NCBI GenBank assembly: GCA_963695835.1 | Contig: CAVOHR010000004.1 | Span: forward strand, 1-64,000 | Source: VRUE01 sp963695835 | GTDB lineage: Bacteria > Actinomycetota > Thermoleophilia > Solirubrobacterales > 70-9 | Length of the DNA stretch: 64,000 nt | Direction of reading: 5' to 3' | Shown: in pieces, positions 32,950 through 40,775 of the stretch | Position numbering within the stretch: the stretch's first letter is position 1 | How the letters are laid out: each line of letters opens with the position of its first letter | Made by a program: the position numbers and the translations under genes | The notes under the pieces: generated by a model | What the model was told of the DNA's origin: nothing | Databases searched by the model: none | Seen by the model: the letters and a program-made list of their open reading frames with translations, nothing else

Positions 32950-33270
32950 ATGGCTCGCGTGGTCGCAGTGGCGCCCGATCTGCTCCTGGGCAGCAAGGTG
33001 GAAGCGATGCTGGAAGCTGCCGGCCACGAAGTGACGCTCGCGCCCGCCTTGACGGAAGCTCCGCTCGACGAGGCAGAGCTTCTCGTAGCCGACCTCGACG
33101 CCGAGGACCCCCAAGCTCTCGCGAACCTCGGCATCCCCGTCCTCGGCTACTACTCGCACGTAAACGCCGAGACCAGGCAGGCCGCCGATGCCGCCGGCGT
33201 GGACCTCGTGGTTCCGCGCTCCCGCCTGGCCCGCGAGCTCCCCCAGCTGATCGAGAAGCTGCTCGCCTGA
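32950..33270 (+). CDS. receiver-like small protein (no phosphorylation site recognised)
   Basis: A 106-residue protein with the alternating strand/helix pattern of a response-regulator receiver or similar Rossmann-like domain: RVVAVAPDLLLGSKVEAMLEAAGHEV, LLVADLDA (the Asp could align with the usual phosphorylation site), IPVLGYYSHV and GVDLVVPRSRLARELP. The Thr/Ser and Lys switch residues are not clear, so it may be a pseudo-receiver. Its end faces the mntH gene. No output domain is attached. Confidence 0.6.
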   Translation: MARVVAVAPDLLLGSKVEAMLEAAGHEVTLAPALTEAPLDEAELLVADLDAEDPQALANLGIPVLGYYSHVNAETRQAADAAGVDLVVPRSRLARELPQLIEKLLA

Positions 33271-33312
33271 CCCATAGCCGGTCCCTGGAAGGCGGCGCCG
33301 GCCGGCCTCGCC

Positions 33313-34623
33313 CTAAAGGAACAGGTCGGCAATCAAGAACAGGTTGAGCCCGATGATCAGCGCAGCGAGGGTCGCCGCGAGCGCCGTCAACCAGCCGGGA
33401 TTGACCAGCGACCCCATCACGTCGCGCCGCCGCGCGATCAGCACCAGCGGCACCAGGGCAAACGGGATGCCGAACGAGAGCACGACCTGACTGAGGACCA
33501 GCGCGTCGGTCGGGTTGGCGCCGATCGCGAGGACGAACAGCGCCGGGGCGAGGGTCAGAGCCCGGCGCAGGAAGAGCGGGATCTGGCGGCGGAGGAAGCC
33601 CTGCATGACCACCTGGCCGGCCATCGTCCCGACCGAGGAGGAGGCGAAGCCGGAGGCGAGCAGGGCGACGCCGAAGATCGTCGCCGCTCTGCCGGAGACC
33701 AGCGTCTTCAACCCCTCGAAGGCGCCTTCGATCGTGTCGATCCCGGTCAGCCCGCTGCCGTGGAAGAGGGCGGCGGCGACCATCATCATCGAGAGGTTGA
33801 CCAGGCCGGCCAGCGAGAGGGCGATCACCACGTCGACCTTCTCGAAGCCGAAGATCCGCTTCTTCTCGGCCTCGTCGCGGCCGACGATCCGGCTCTGGGT
33901 CAGCGCCGAGTGCAGGTAGACCACGTGCGGCATCACCGTCGCGCCGATGATCCCGGTGGCCAGCAGGATGCTCTCGGTGCCGCCGAAGCCGGGCACGAAG
34001 AGGTGCCTGGCGACTTCCCCGGGCGCCGGCCTGGCGTCGAACAGCTCGAACACGAAGGAGGCGACGACGACGCCGACCAGGGCGCTGATCCCGGCCTCGA
34101 GCCGCCGGAGCCCCATCTGCTGCAGGGCGAGGATCGCGAAGGCGCCGGCGCCGGCGATCACGCCGGCCGGGAAGAGCGGGATGCCGAACAGCAGGTTGAG
34201 GCCGAGGGCCGCGCCGACCACCTCGGCGACGTCGGTCGCCATCGCGACCAGCTCGGCCTGCAACCAGAGGCCGACCGAGACGCGCCGTGAGTAGACCTCG
34301 CGGCACAGCTCGGCCAGGTTCCGGCCGGTGGCGATCCCGAGCTTCGCCGACTGGGCCTGGACCAGCATCGCGATCAGGTTCGCCAGCAGCACGACCCACA
34401 GCAGCAGGTAGCCGAACTTGGCCCCGCCGGCGATGTTGGTGGCGAAGTTGCCGGGATCGATGTAGGCGACGGCGGCGATGAAGGCCGGGCCGAGGAACGG
34501 CCAGACCCGGCCGAGCCCGCGCGCGTGGCCCTCCAGCGAGCGCCGCGCCGCGACCGCGACCGCGGCCTCACCCGGCAGGACGTCCTCGACCGTCGCCTTC
34601 GACACCGGCGGGGGCGGCTTCAC
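33313..34623 (-). CDS. mntH: NRAMP-family manganese/iron transporter
   Basis: A 436-residue membrane protein with eleven or so hydrophobic segments. The metal-binding first-helix motif DPGNFATNIAGG (about 55-66) and the central MPHVVYLHSAL motif are both present, as in NRAMP transporters. It imports manganese, and possibly iron, with protons. The GTG start overlaps the mntR stop by 4 bases (GTGA), giving a regulator-transporter operon; control comes from the two operators in front of mntR. Confidence 0.92.
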   Translation of the reverse strand: MKPPPPVSKATVEDVLPGEAAVAVAARRSLEGHARGLGRVWPFLGPAFIAAVAYIDPGNFATNIAGGAKFGYLLLWVVLLANLIAMLVQAQSAKLGIATGRNLAELCREVYSRRVSVGLWLQAELVAMATDVAEVVGAALGLNLLFGIPLFPAGVIAGAGAFAILALQQMGLRRLEAGISALVGVVVASFVFELFDARPAPGEVARHLFVPGFGGTESILLATGIIGATVMPHVVYLHSALTQSRIVGRDEAEKKRIFGFEKVDVVIALSLAGLVNLSMMMVAAALFHGSGLTGIDTIEGAFEGLKTLVSGRAATIFGVALLASGFASSSVGTMAGQVVMQGFLRRQIPLFLRRALTLAPALFVLAIGANPTDALVLSQVVLSFGIPFALVPLVLIARRRDVMGSLVNPGWLTALAATLAALIIGLNLFLIADLFL

Positions 34624-35066
34624 CGCGCGCTGCCCTCCTTGAGCGGCAGCTGCAGGTCGGGCCCGGGGATCGGCGTGCCGTGCGGGTCGTGGCTCGGCTC
34701 GCCCAGCTTCGCGGCGATCAGCCGCTCCAGCTCCTCGGAGATGTGGTGCTCGAGCACCTCGGCCTCGGCGTGGACCATGTCGTCGGGCATGCCCAGCGCC
34801 TCCGAGAGGTAGGCCTCGAGCAGCCGGTGGTGGCGGATCACCTCCAGCGCGACACGCTCGCCCGCCGGGGTCAGGGTGACGCCGCGGTAGGGCAGGTACT
34901 CGACCAGGCCCAGCTCGCCGAGCCGCTTCAGCATCGCCGTCGCGGTCGCCGGCGTGACGCCGAGCCGCGCCGCCACCTCACCGTTGAGGACCGGGCCCTC
35001 GCGCTCGCGCGAGAGGGCGTAGATCGCCTTCGCGTAGTCCTCGATCGCCTTGGTCGGTTTAGACAT
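34620..35066 (-). CDS. mntR: DtxR/MntR-family metal-dependent repressor
   Basis: A 148-residue repressor. An N-terminal winged helix (NGEVAARLGVTPATATAMLKRL) precedes the metal-binding dimerisation region (VIRHHRLLEAYLSEALG and HAEAEVLEHHIS), where His and Glu ligands typical of MntR/DtxR are seen. It lacks a clear SH3 domain, as do short MntR proteins. Metal-bound dimers should bind the palindromes at 35058-35092 and repress mntR-mntH when manganese is plentiful. The start (MSKPTKAIEDY) lies inside the first palindrome, so a leaderless mRNA is likely. Confidence 0.9.
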   Translation of the reverse strand: MSKPTKAIEDYAKAIYALSREREGPVLNGEVAARLGVTPATATAMLKRLGELGLVEYLPYRGVTLTPAGERVALEVIRHHRLLEAYLSEALGMPDDMVHAEAEVLEHHISEELERLIAAKLGEPSHDPHGTPIPGPDLQLPLKEGSAR

Positions 35067-35092
35067 GTCTAAATGATTTTGACACATCTAAA
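35058..35092. promoter_or_regulatory. two MntR-type operators
   Basis: Site 1 (35058-35073) is the perfect palindrome TTTAGACATGTCTAAA and contains the mntR start codon. Site 2 (35078-35092) is the related TTTGACACATCTAAA. Sequences of the TTTAGAC...GTCTAAA form are known targets of MntR-type repressors, so autoregulation is the likely role. Confidence 0.8.
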
Positions 35093-35099
35093 TTCGTCG

Positions 35100-35141
35100 C
35101 GTCGGACTTCTGCCCCACTGGGGTGTGGTCAAAGTCCGATG
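35100..35141. repeat. palindromic element, possibly core family B, in a divergent gap
   Basis: Arms CGTCGGACTT (35100-35109) and AAGTCCGATG (35132-35141) match at 9 of 10; an inner CCCC-ACT-GGGG stem lies at 35113-35123. It separates mntR from the YgfZ-like gene. The match to the CCCATA centre is loose. Confidence 0.45.
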
Positions 35142-35173
35142 CGGCGCGATGCGACCCTCCTAGAATCGGAGGC

Positions 35174-36166
35174 ATGGCCGAGGCGACCGCAGTCGAGCTG
35201 GACGCGCAGTACCGCCAGCTGCGCGAGGAGTGCGGCCTGCTCGACCGCTCCGAGCGCGGCAAGCTCGCGCTGAGCGGCCCGGACGCGGCCGAGTACCTGC
35301 AGGGCCAGCTGACCAACGACGTCGAGGGACTCTCCCCGGGCGAGGGCTGCTACGCGGCGCTGCTCGACCGCAAGGGCCACATGCAGTCGGACATGCGCGT
35401 CCTCCACGCTTCCGCTGTTCCTTTGCCCGCCTATCGGCGGCAAGGGAACAGCGGAGCGGGGTTTTGGATCGACACCGAGGCGCCGGCCCGGGAGGCGGTC
35501 CTCCGCCACCTGACGATGTACTCGGTCGGCCGCGACGTCGCCGTCGACGACGTCAGCGACCAGGGCGCGATCCTCTCGCTGATCGGCCCGCGCAGCGCCG
35601 AGATCGCCGGCGCGCCGCCGCTGCCCGAGCACGCGAGCGAGGCGACGAGCGTCGCCGGCGTCGACTGCCTCGCCGCCGGGACCGCCGACGGGATCGACCT
35701 GATCGCAGCCGCCGCCGAGGCCGGCCGCCTGCGCCGGGCGCTGCTCGACGCGGGCGCCGCCGAGGTCGCCGCCGAGGCCGTCGAGGTGCTGCGGATCGAG
35801 GCCGGCCGGCCGCGCTTCGGCGCCGAGATGAGCGCCGAGACGATGCCCGCCGAGGCGGGGATCGTCGAGGCGGCGGTCGACTTCGAGAAGGGCTGCTACA
35901 TCGGCCAGGAGCCGGTCGCCCGCCTGCACTACAAGGGGCGCCCCAACCGCCGCCTGCGCGGGCTCGAGCTGAGCGCCCCGGCGGCCCCGGGAGCGCCGCT
36001 GCGACTCGGCGAGAAGGAGGTCGGCCGGATCGGCAGCGCCTGCGTCTCCCCCGCCCGCGGCCCGATCGCCCTGGCGATCGTCCGCCGCGAGGCCGAGCCC
36101 GGCGCCGAGCTCTCGGTCGGTGAAGAGGGTGTTACGGCTCGCGTCGTCGACTTGCCGTTCGGCTAG
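35174..36166 (+). CDS. YgfZ/GcvT-like folate-binding protein with in-frame palindrome insert
   Basis: A 330-residue YgfZ/GcvT-fold protein. The KGCYIGQE signature starts at residue 239, followed by RLHYKGRPNRRLRGL, as in YgfZ-type tetrahydrofolate-dependent iron-sulfur cluster repair proteins. Residues about 80-94 (AVPLPAYRRQGNSG) are encoded by the palindrome at 35412-35454, which interrupts what relatives show as a continuous strand before the GFWIDTEA segment. The frame stays open through the insert. The ATG at 35174 follows CGGAGG. It is divergent from mntR. Confidence 0.85.
   Translation: MAEATAVELDAQYRQLREECGLLDRSERGKLALSGPDAAEYLQGQLTNDVEGLSPGEGCYAALLDRKGHMQSDMRVLHASAVPLPAYRRQGNSGAGFWIDTEAPAREAVLRHLTMYSVGRDVAVDDVSDQGAILSLIGPRSAEIAGAPPLPEHASEATSVAGVDCLAAGTADGIDLIAAAAEAGRLRRALLDAGAAEVAAEAVEVLRIEAGRPRFGAEMSAETMPAEAGIVEAAVDFEKGCYIGQEPVARLHYKGRPNRRLRGLELSAPAAPGAPLRLGEKEVGRIGSACVSPARGPIALAIVRREAEPGAELSVGEEGVTARVVDLPFG
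35412..35454. repeat. palindromic element, core family A, in frame inside a gene
   Basis: Arms CCGCTGTTCCTTTGCC (35412-35427) and GGCAAGGGAACAGCGG (35439-35454) match at 15 of 16. The centre CGCCTATCGGC forms an inner GCC/GGC stem. The arm is the one found at 26468 and 28375-28394. It codes for AVPLPAYRRQGNSG in the YgfZ-like gene. Confidence 0.8.
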
Positions 36167-36176
36167 ATTCCCGTCG

Positions 36177-36695
36177 ATGGGTTGCTGGCGAGGCAGGCGG
36201 CTGTTCGCGGCGCCGGGCGCGAGCGCGCTCGGCCTCGTTTGCGGGGCGGCCGTGCTGTCCGCCGCCGTGACCGGCTGCGGCGCCGAAGAACGGGTCAGCG
36301 AAGCGCGCCCGCAGCCGCCGACCCGGGTCAGCGTCACGGTCAGCGAAGATCGGGTCAAGGTGCAGCCGCGGCGGATCGCCTTCGGCCCGGAACCGACTCA
36401 GCAGATCCCGCAGAACCAGCACGCCGGCCAGCCCCCGGTCCGCTCCAACGCGCCGCTCGACGTGACCCTCGTCGCCGCCAACCTGACCCCGGTCGAATCC
36501 CGCCTCGAGGTGCGCGGCCGTCGCAAGCGCGCCAGCTCCCCGCCGCTGGTAGCCAACGGCAACGTCACCATGCAGACCAGCCTGCCGACCGGCGTCTACC
36601 GCGTCACCGCCGCCGACATCCCCGCCGCCAAGCCGGCCCGCTTCGTCGTCGGCCCCTACCGCTCGTCGTCGGAGAACGACGTCCTCCTGCCCTGA
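36177..36695 (+). CDS. putative lipoprotein of unknown function
   Basis: A 172-residue protein with a lipoprotein signal: ALGLVCGAAVLSAAVTGCG places the lipid-anchored Cys at about 34. The mature part has a proline-rich start, then a beta-rich region (DVTLVAANLTPVESRLEVRG and TGVYRVTAADIP) suggestive of an Ig-like fold. No catalytic residues are visible; it probably sits on the outer face of the membrane. It follows the YgfZ-like gene by 10 bases on the same strand. Confidence 0.72.
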   Translation: MGCWRGRRLFAAPGASALGLVCGAAVLSAAVTGCGAEERVSEARPQPPTRVSVTVSEDRVKVQPRRIAFGPEPTQQIPQNQHAGQPPVRSNAPLDVTLVAANLTPVESRLEVRGRRKRASSPPLVANGNVTMQTSLPTGVYRVTAADIPAAKPARFVVGPYRSSSENDVLLP

Positions 36696-36792
36696 GGAGC
36701 GGACAAGCTCCTGACAGCCGCAATTGTCCTGCCTTACCAGCAGGATTCCCGCTTCAACAGGCTCGACCCGCTCCGGCGGGTCGTTTGCTTTT
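36696..36792 (+). terminator. three hairpins ending in a Rho-independent terminator
   Basis: AGGAG/CTCCT and CCTGC/GCAGG stems come first, then GACCCGC-TCCG-GCGGGTC (36765-36782) followed by GTTTGCTTTT. This last element has the stem and T-rich tail of a true terminator for the lipoprotein transcript. The first two stems could form an attenuator or small RNA before rmuC. Confidence 0.7.
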
Positions 36793-36860
36793 CCGGTCCG
36801 TAATTTCCGGCGAAGCGATCTCGTCGTGGCGTCTGCCCGACTCGTCATTCTCGTTCGTCG

Positions 36861-38030
36861 ATGACCGTCGCCCTGGCAATCGCCGTCGTCCTGCTCGCCG
36901 CGGGGCTCGTCTACGCGCTCCTCGCCCGCCCGAAGGAGGAGGCGCCGGACCTCGGGCCGGCGATCCGGGAGGCGACCTCGCAGGCGGTCGCCGACCTGCA
37001 GCGGATGAACGAGGAGTCGCGCAAGGTCGACGCCAAGGCGGCCGAGGCGACCCTCGACCGGCGCCAGGCCGAGATCAAGGCGCTCGCCGAGCGGATCTCC
37101 AAGGGGCAGGAGAAGATCGAGAAGGAGGTGCAGCGGCGCGGCGAGACCGACCTGCAGACGCGCACCCTGCTCGAGCAGATGGGCCAGACGGTCGGCAACC
37201 TCAACTCCGAGACCGCCGGGCTGAAGAAGGCGCTGCGCCAGCCGCAGACGCGCGGGCAGTGGGGGGAGCTGCAGCTGCGGCGCTGCGTCGAGATCGCCGG
37301 CATGACCGAGCACGTCGACTTCGAGCTGCAGGAGACGATCCAGGCCGAAGGCGGCAGGCTGCGGCCCGACGCACGATTCCTCCTGCCCGAGGGGCGCGCC
37401 TTCGTCGCCGACTCCAAGGTCCCCCTCGACGCCTTCCTCGACGCCCAGGAGGCCGAGGCGGAAGCCGACCGCCTGACGCAACTCGAGCGCCACGCGCGGC
37501 AGGCCCGCGAGCACATCCGCAGCCTCAGCTCGAAGGACTACCAGGGCCAGTTCAAGGCCGGCGAGATGCCCGACCTGGTGATCTGCTTCATCCCCAACGA
37601 GCCGGCGATGCACGCCGCCTTCGCCGCCGACCCGACGCTGTTCGACTACGCGCTGGAGCGCAACGTGCTGGTCGTCAGCCCGACCTCGCTGATCGGCCTG
37701 CTGCGGACGATGGAGCTCGGCTGGCGGCAGGAGCGGATGGTCGCCGAGGCGGCGCAGATCGCCGACGCCGCGACGACTCTGCACGGTCGCTTCGCCAAGT
37801 TCATCAAGGACTTCGACACGATGGGCAAGCGGCTCGGCTCCGCGACCGGCGCCTACAACTCCGCCGTCGCCTCGATGGAGGGCCGGCTGCTGCCGCAGCT
37901 GCGTAAGGTCGAGGACCTCGGGATCGCCCCCGGCAAGGAGATCGAGTCACCCGCACCGGTCGAGATCGCGGTGCGGGAGATCTCGGCGCCGGAGCTGCGC
38001 GAGGCCGGGACCGACGCCGACGCCGCCTGA
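36861..38030 (+). CDS. rmuC: RmuC-family DNA recombination protein
   Basis: A 389-residue RmuC protein: an N-terminal membrane helix (ALAIAVVLLAAGLVYALLA), a coiled coil to about 135, then the RmuC nuclease-like domain with RGQWGELQLRRCVEIAGM, DARFLLPEGRAFVADSKVPLDAF and PTSLIGLLRTMELGWRQE. RmuC proteins are thought to limit inversions and repeats by cutting DNA intermediates; the DSK motif is part of its endonuclease-like core. It follows a terminator, so it has its own promoter. Confidence 0.92.
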   Translation: MTVALAIAVVLLAAGLVYALLARPKEEAPDLGPAIREATSQAVADLQRMNEESRKVDAKAAEATLDRRQAEIKALAERISKGQEKIEKEVQRRGETDLQTRTLLEQMGQTVGNLNSETAGLKKALRQPQTRGQWGELQLRRCVEIAGMTEHVDFELQETIQAEGGRLRPDARFLLPEGRAFVADSKVPLDAFLDAQEAEAEADRLTQLERHARQAREHIRSLSSKDYQGQFKAGEMPDLVICFIPNEPAMHAAFAADPTLFDYALERNVLVVSPTSLIGLLRTMELGWRQERMVAEAAQIADAATTLHGRFAKFIKDFDTMGKRLGSATGAYNSAVASMEGRLLPQLRKVEDLGIAPGKEIESPAPVEIAVREISAPELREAGTDADAA

Positions 38031-38099
38031 GCGGCGGCGAGGCCCGGGTCTGATCTAGGATTGCCCCCGCCCGCAAACGACCCCCACGGAGGAGCCGGT

Positions 38100-39362
38100 T
38101 TGGCCGTCGACAGCAGCGCAGTCTCGAAGTTGGACGTGGAGCCCGGAACGCTGCCGGAGACGATGGCGGCGTGGGTGATCCGCCAGGAGCGCGAGGGCGA
38201 GCCCGACAACGCCTTCCAGCTCGAGCAGATCGAGGTCCCCGAGCCCGGCGCCTTCGAGGTGATCGTGCGGGTGATGGCGGCCGGGGTCAACTTCAACAAC
38301 GTCTGGGCGGCGCTCGGCAAGCCGGTCTCGGTGTTCGGCTACGGCGACCACCCCACCTACGGCCACCACATCGGCGGCTCCGACGCCTCGGGCATCGTCT
38401 GGAAGGTCGGCGAGGGCGTCAGCCGCTGGCAGCCCGGCGACGAGGTCGTGATCCACTGCAACCAGGCCTCCTACGAGGACGTCGAGGTGCACGGGCTCGA
38501 CCCGCTCGCCGCGCCGAGCCAGAAGATCTGGGGCTACGAGACCACCTGGGGCTCGTTCGCCCAGTTCACCAAGGTGCAGGCGCAGCAGCTCCTCCCCCGC
38601 CCTCAGAGCCTCTCCTGGGCCGAGTCCTCCGCCTACGGCCTCACCTACTTCACCGCCTACCGGATGCTGATCGACCAGTGCAAGCTCCAGCCCGGCCACA
38701 ACGTGCTGATCTGGGGCGCCGCCGGCGGCCTCGGCGTCTTCGCCACGCAGCTCTGCAAGGCGGCCGGCGCCAACGCGGTCGGCGTCGTCTCCTCCGAGCA
38801 GAAGGGCGAGCTGGTCAAGCAGCTCGGCGCGGTCGACTACGTCAACCGCAAGGAGTTCGGCGAGATGATGCGGACCCCGGAGAACCTCGCCGACAGGGCC
38901 GCCGAGAAGGAGCGCTTCAAGGCCTCGCGCGGCTTCGCCAAGCGGGTCAAGGAGATCCTCGGCGACGCCCCCGACATCGTCTTCGAGCACGTCGGCCAGG
39001 CGACCTTCCCGACCTCGGTCTTCGTCGTCAAGCCGTTCGGCAAGGTCGTCATCTGCGGCGCCACCTCGGGCTTCCAGCTCGACTTCGACGTGCGCTACCT
39101 GTGGATGCGCCAGAAGCAGATCATCGGCTCGCACTTCGCCAACGCGTACGAGTGCATGCGGGCCAACAAGCTGATGGCGGAGGGCAAGGTGAGGCCGGTG
39201 CTGTGGAGGACGATGGGCTTCGAGGGCGTGCCGGGCGCGCACCAGCTGCTGCACGAGAACAAGCACCTCGGCAAGATCTCGATCCTGGTCGGGGCCGAGT
39301 CCGAGGAAGAGGGCAAGAACGAGGCCGGCCCGGGCGCGATCCGGGCCGAGGTGGGAGCGTAG
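38100..39362 (+). CDS. ccr: crotonyl-CoA carboxylase/reductase
   Basis: A 420-residue MDR-superfamily enzyme matching crotonyl-CoA carboxylase/reductase: NNVWAALGKPVSVFGYGDH near the N-terminus, the cofactor motif WGAAGGLGVFATQL, HVGQATFPTSVFV and IIGSHFANAYEC. It reductively carboxylates crotonyl-CoA to ethylmalonyl-CoA with NADPH and CO2. The TTG start at 38100 is preceded by GGAGGAG, the best ribosome-binding site in the region. The mutase for the following pathway steps lies at 40776-42770, so the ethylmalonyl-CoA route is likely present. Confidence 0.92.
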   Translation: MAVDSSAVSKLDVEPGTLPETMAAWVIRQEREGEPDNAFQLEQIEVPEPGAFEVIVRVMAAGVNFNNVWAALGKPVSVFGYGDHPTYGHHIGGSDASGIVWKVGEGVSRWQPGDEVVIHCNQASYEDVEVHGLDPLAAPSQKIWGYETTWGSFAQFTKVQAQQLLPRPQSLSWAESSAYGLTYFTAYRMLIDQCKLQPGHNVLIWGAAGGLGVFATQLCKAAGANAVGVVSSEQKGELVKQLGAVDYVNRKEFGEMMRTPENLADRAAEKERFKASRGFAKRVKEILGDAPDIVFEHVGQATFPTSVFVVKPFGKVVICGATSGFQLDFDVRYLWMRQKQIIGSHFANAYECMRANKLMAEGKVRPVLWRTMGFEGVPGAHQLLHENKHLGKISILVGAESEEEGKNEAGPGAIRAEVGA

Positions 39363-39364
39363 AG

Positions 39365-39658
39365 ATGGTTGAGATTTGCACGCTTGACTGGCACATCGCC
39401 CCGTACCGGGCCGACCGCTGGCTCGACATCTGGGAGCCGGCGGCGGCGCGGATGCCGGCCTTCGGTGCCAAGAGCTGGTCGCTGACCCGCTCGATCGACG
39501 ACCCGCTGTCCTTCAAGCAGACCTCCCTCTGGGAGAGCCGCTCCGACTTCGATCGCTACTGGTACTCGGAGGAGATCGAGAAGGCGCGCGCCGCGATCCT
39601 CGACCTCGCCGACCTGCCGATCCTCCCCGCCTGGCACACGCTGCTGGCGGCGGAATAA
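39365..39658 (+). CDS. small ferredoxin-like-fold protein of unknown function
   Basis: A 97-residue protein (MVEICTLDWHIAPYRADRW, SWSLTRSIDDPLSFKQTSLWES, then YWYSEEIEKARA) with the strand-helix-strand pattern of the dimeric alpha-beta barrel (antibiotic-monooxygenase-like) fold. It lies 2 bases after ccr and is surely co-expressed, suggesting an accessory role with that enzyme or an independent small oxygenase. I see no catalytic signature. Confidence 0.65.
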   Translation: MVEICTLDWHIAPYRADRWLDIWEPAAARMPAFGAKSWSLTRSIDDPLSFKQTSLWESRSDFDRYWYSEEIEKARAAILDLADLPILPAWHTLLAAE

Positions 39659-39671
39659 ACCGCCGGCTGCC

Positions 39672-39968
39672 TCAGCTCCGCTCGAGCGGAGCCAGCGTCA
39701 GGCCGGCGGCCTTGAGCTGCTCCCAGTAGTGCTCGGCCGGCTCGCGCGGGCCGGACCAGACGATCGCCTGGCCGCTGTTGTGGATCCGCTCGGCGATCCG
39801 CATGCCCTGGTCGTAGGCCACGCCCGGGATCACCTTGGCAAGCGTCGCGGCGACGTGTTCGAAGGTGTTGTGGTTGTCGTTGCAGACGATCACGCGCCAG
39901 TCTCCGCCCAGCCCGGAGCCGGGCCCGGCATGGCGCGGTTTCTCGATCGTCGTCGACACCGCCCGCAT
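39672..39968 (-). CDS. clpS: ClpS adaptor protein
   Basis: A 98-residue ClpS: the core VCNDNHNTFEHVAATLAKVIPGV and QGMRIAERIHNSGQAIVWSG match the adaptor that delivers N-degron proteins to ClpAP/ClpCP. The DNHNT loop and the following helix form the N-end binding pocket. The start is at the ATG 39966-39968. It is convergent with the gene after ccr; clpP and clpC are not in the window. Confidence 0.87.
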   Translation of the reverse strand: MRAVSTTIEKPRHAGPGSGLGGDWRVIVCNDNHNTFEHVAATLAKVIPGVAYDQGMRIAERIHNSGQAIVWSGPREPAEHYWEQLKAAGLTLAPLERS

Positions 39969-39984
39969 TATGGTCGAGCCGGCG

Positions 39985-40683
39985 CTAATACGGGCTGGGC
40001 GCGCGGACCACGACGTTGTCGAAGCCGGCGACGGCGCCCTTGGCGTTGCCGACCGCACCGACCGAGACCCCCGAGGCGCGTCCCTGCAGCTCGCCCGCGG
40101 CCGGGTCGGTGACGTCGGCGACGAGCTTGCTGCCGACCCAGGCCTGGATCCGGCAACTGCCCTTTTCGGGGCCGCTGGTGAGGTTGAAGGCGCGCAGCCG
40201 CAGCTCGTTGGCGCGGTCGGCGCCCGGCGCCGTTTCGACCTGGTGCTCGACCTGCAGGTACTCGACGCTGCCGTCGTCGTGCACCTTGCGCAGCTGCGCC
40301 TTGCGCTGCAGCGGGAAGAGGGCGAGCTGGTAGCGCGAGCCTTCCCCGCCGGCCCGCAGGTCGAGCGCCAGGAAGGCCTTGCGCTGGACCGGCTTCGGCG
40401 TGCTGCCGAGCAGCCGGGCGACGGCGGCGATCTCGAGGTCCCGCCCGACCACCGGCGTGCGGTAGGCGCACTCCTTCGTCCCCTTGCCGACGACGATCTG
40501 CAGGGCGGTCTTCGAGCCGCCGCGCCCGCAGCGTTCGCCGAGCAGCTTCACCATCTGGCCGCGCTGGGCATCGGTCTCCATGTTGTTGCGGTAGAGGCCG
40601 ATCAGCGAGGCTGCGGCGCTCGCGGCCAGCGCCAGCGCCACGAGCAGGGCAGCGGGAACGGTTGCGGTCAGTCGCAGCTTCAT
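39985..40683 (-). CDS. secreted protein of unknown function
   Basis: About 232 residues from the ATG at 40681-40683. A signal peptide (LTATVPAALLVALALAASAAAS) is followed by a beta-rich body with paired Cys (GERCGRGG, KECAYR, SCRIQA) and an ending (GNAKGAVAGFDNVVVR) like the last strand of a LamG/jelly-roll domain. It is probably exported and may bind glycans. It runs in the same direction as clpS and divergently from the mutase gene. Confidence 0.72.
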   Translation of the reverse strand: MKLRLTATVPAALLVALALAASAAASLIGLYRNNMETDAQRGQMVKLLGERCGRGGSKTALQIVVGKGTKECAYRTPVVGRDLEIAAVARLLGSTPKPVQRKAFLALDLRAGGEGSRYQLALFPLQRKAQLRKVHDDGSVEYLQVEHQVETAPGADRANELRLRAFNLTSGPEKGSCRIQAWVGSKLVADVTDPAAGELQGRASGVSVGAVGNAKGAVAGFDNVVVRAPSPY

Positions 40684-40775
40684 CGGTCCCAGCCTAAACA
40701 CAGGCGCGGGCGAAAGATGCGCGTCCGTGACCGATGAACGCCGTCTTTCCCGGCGCCCCGCATAAGATTGGAGCG

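Noticed and set aside
33269..33283. GACCCATAGCCGGTC at a convergent gene junction as a further family B element
   Set aside because: The centre matches, but the arms are only four bases long, so chance is likely.
30665..34399. A very long open frame of 1244 codons on the minus strand
   Set aside because: Only its last 261 codons are the aquaporin. The rest is antisense to the binding-protein and small genes, and out of frame with mntH, with repetitive Arg/Pro-rich composition typical of shadow frames in GC-rich DNA.
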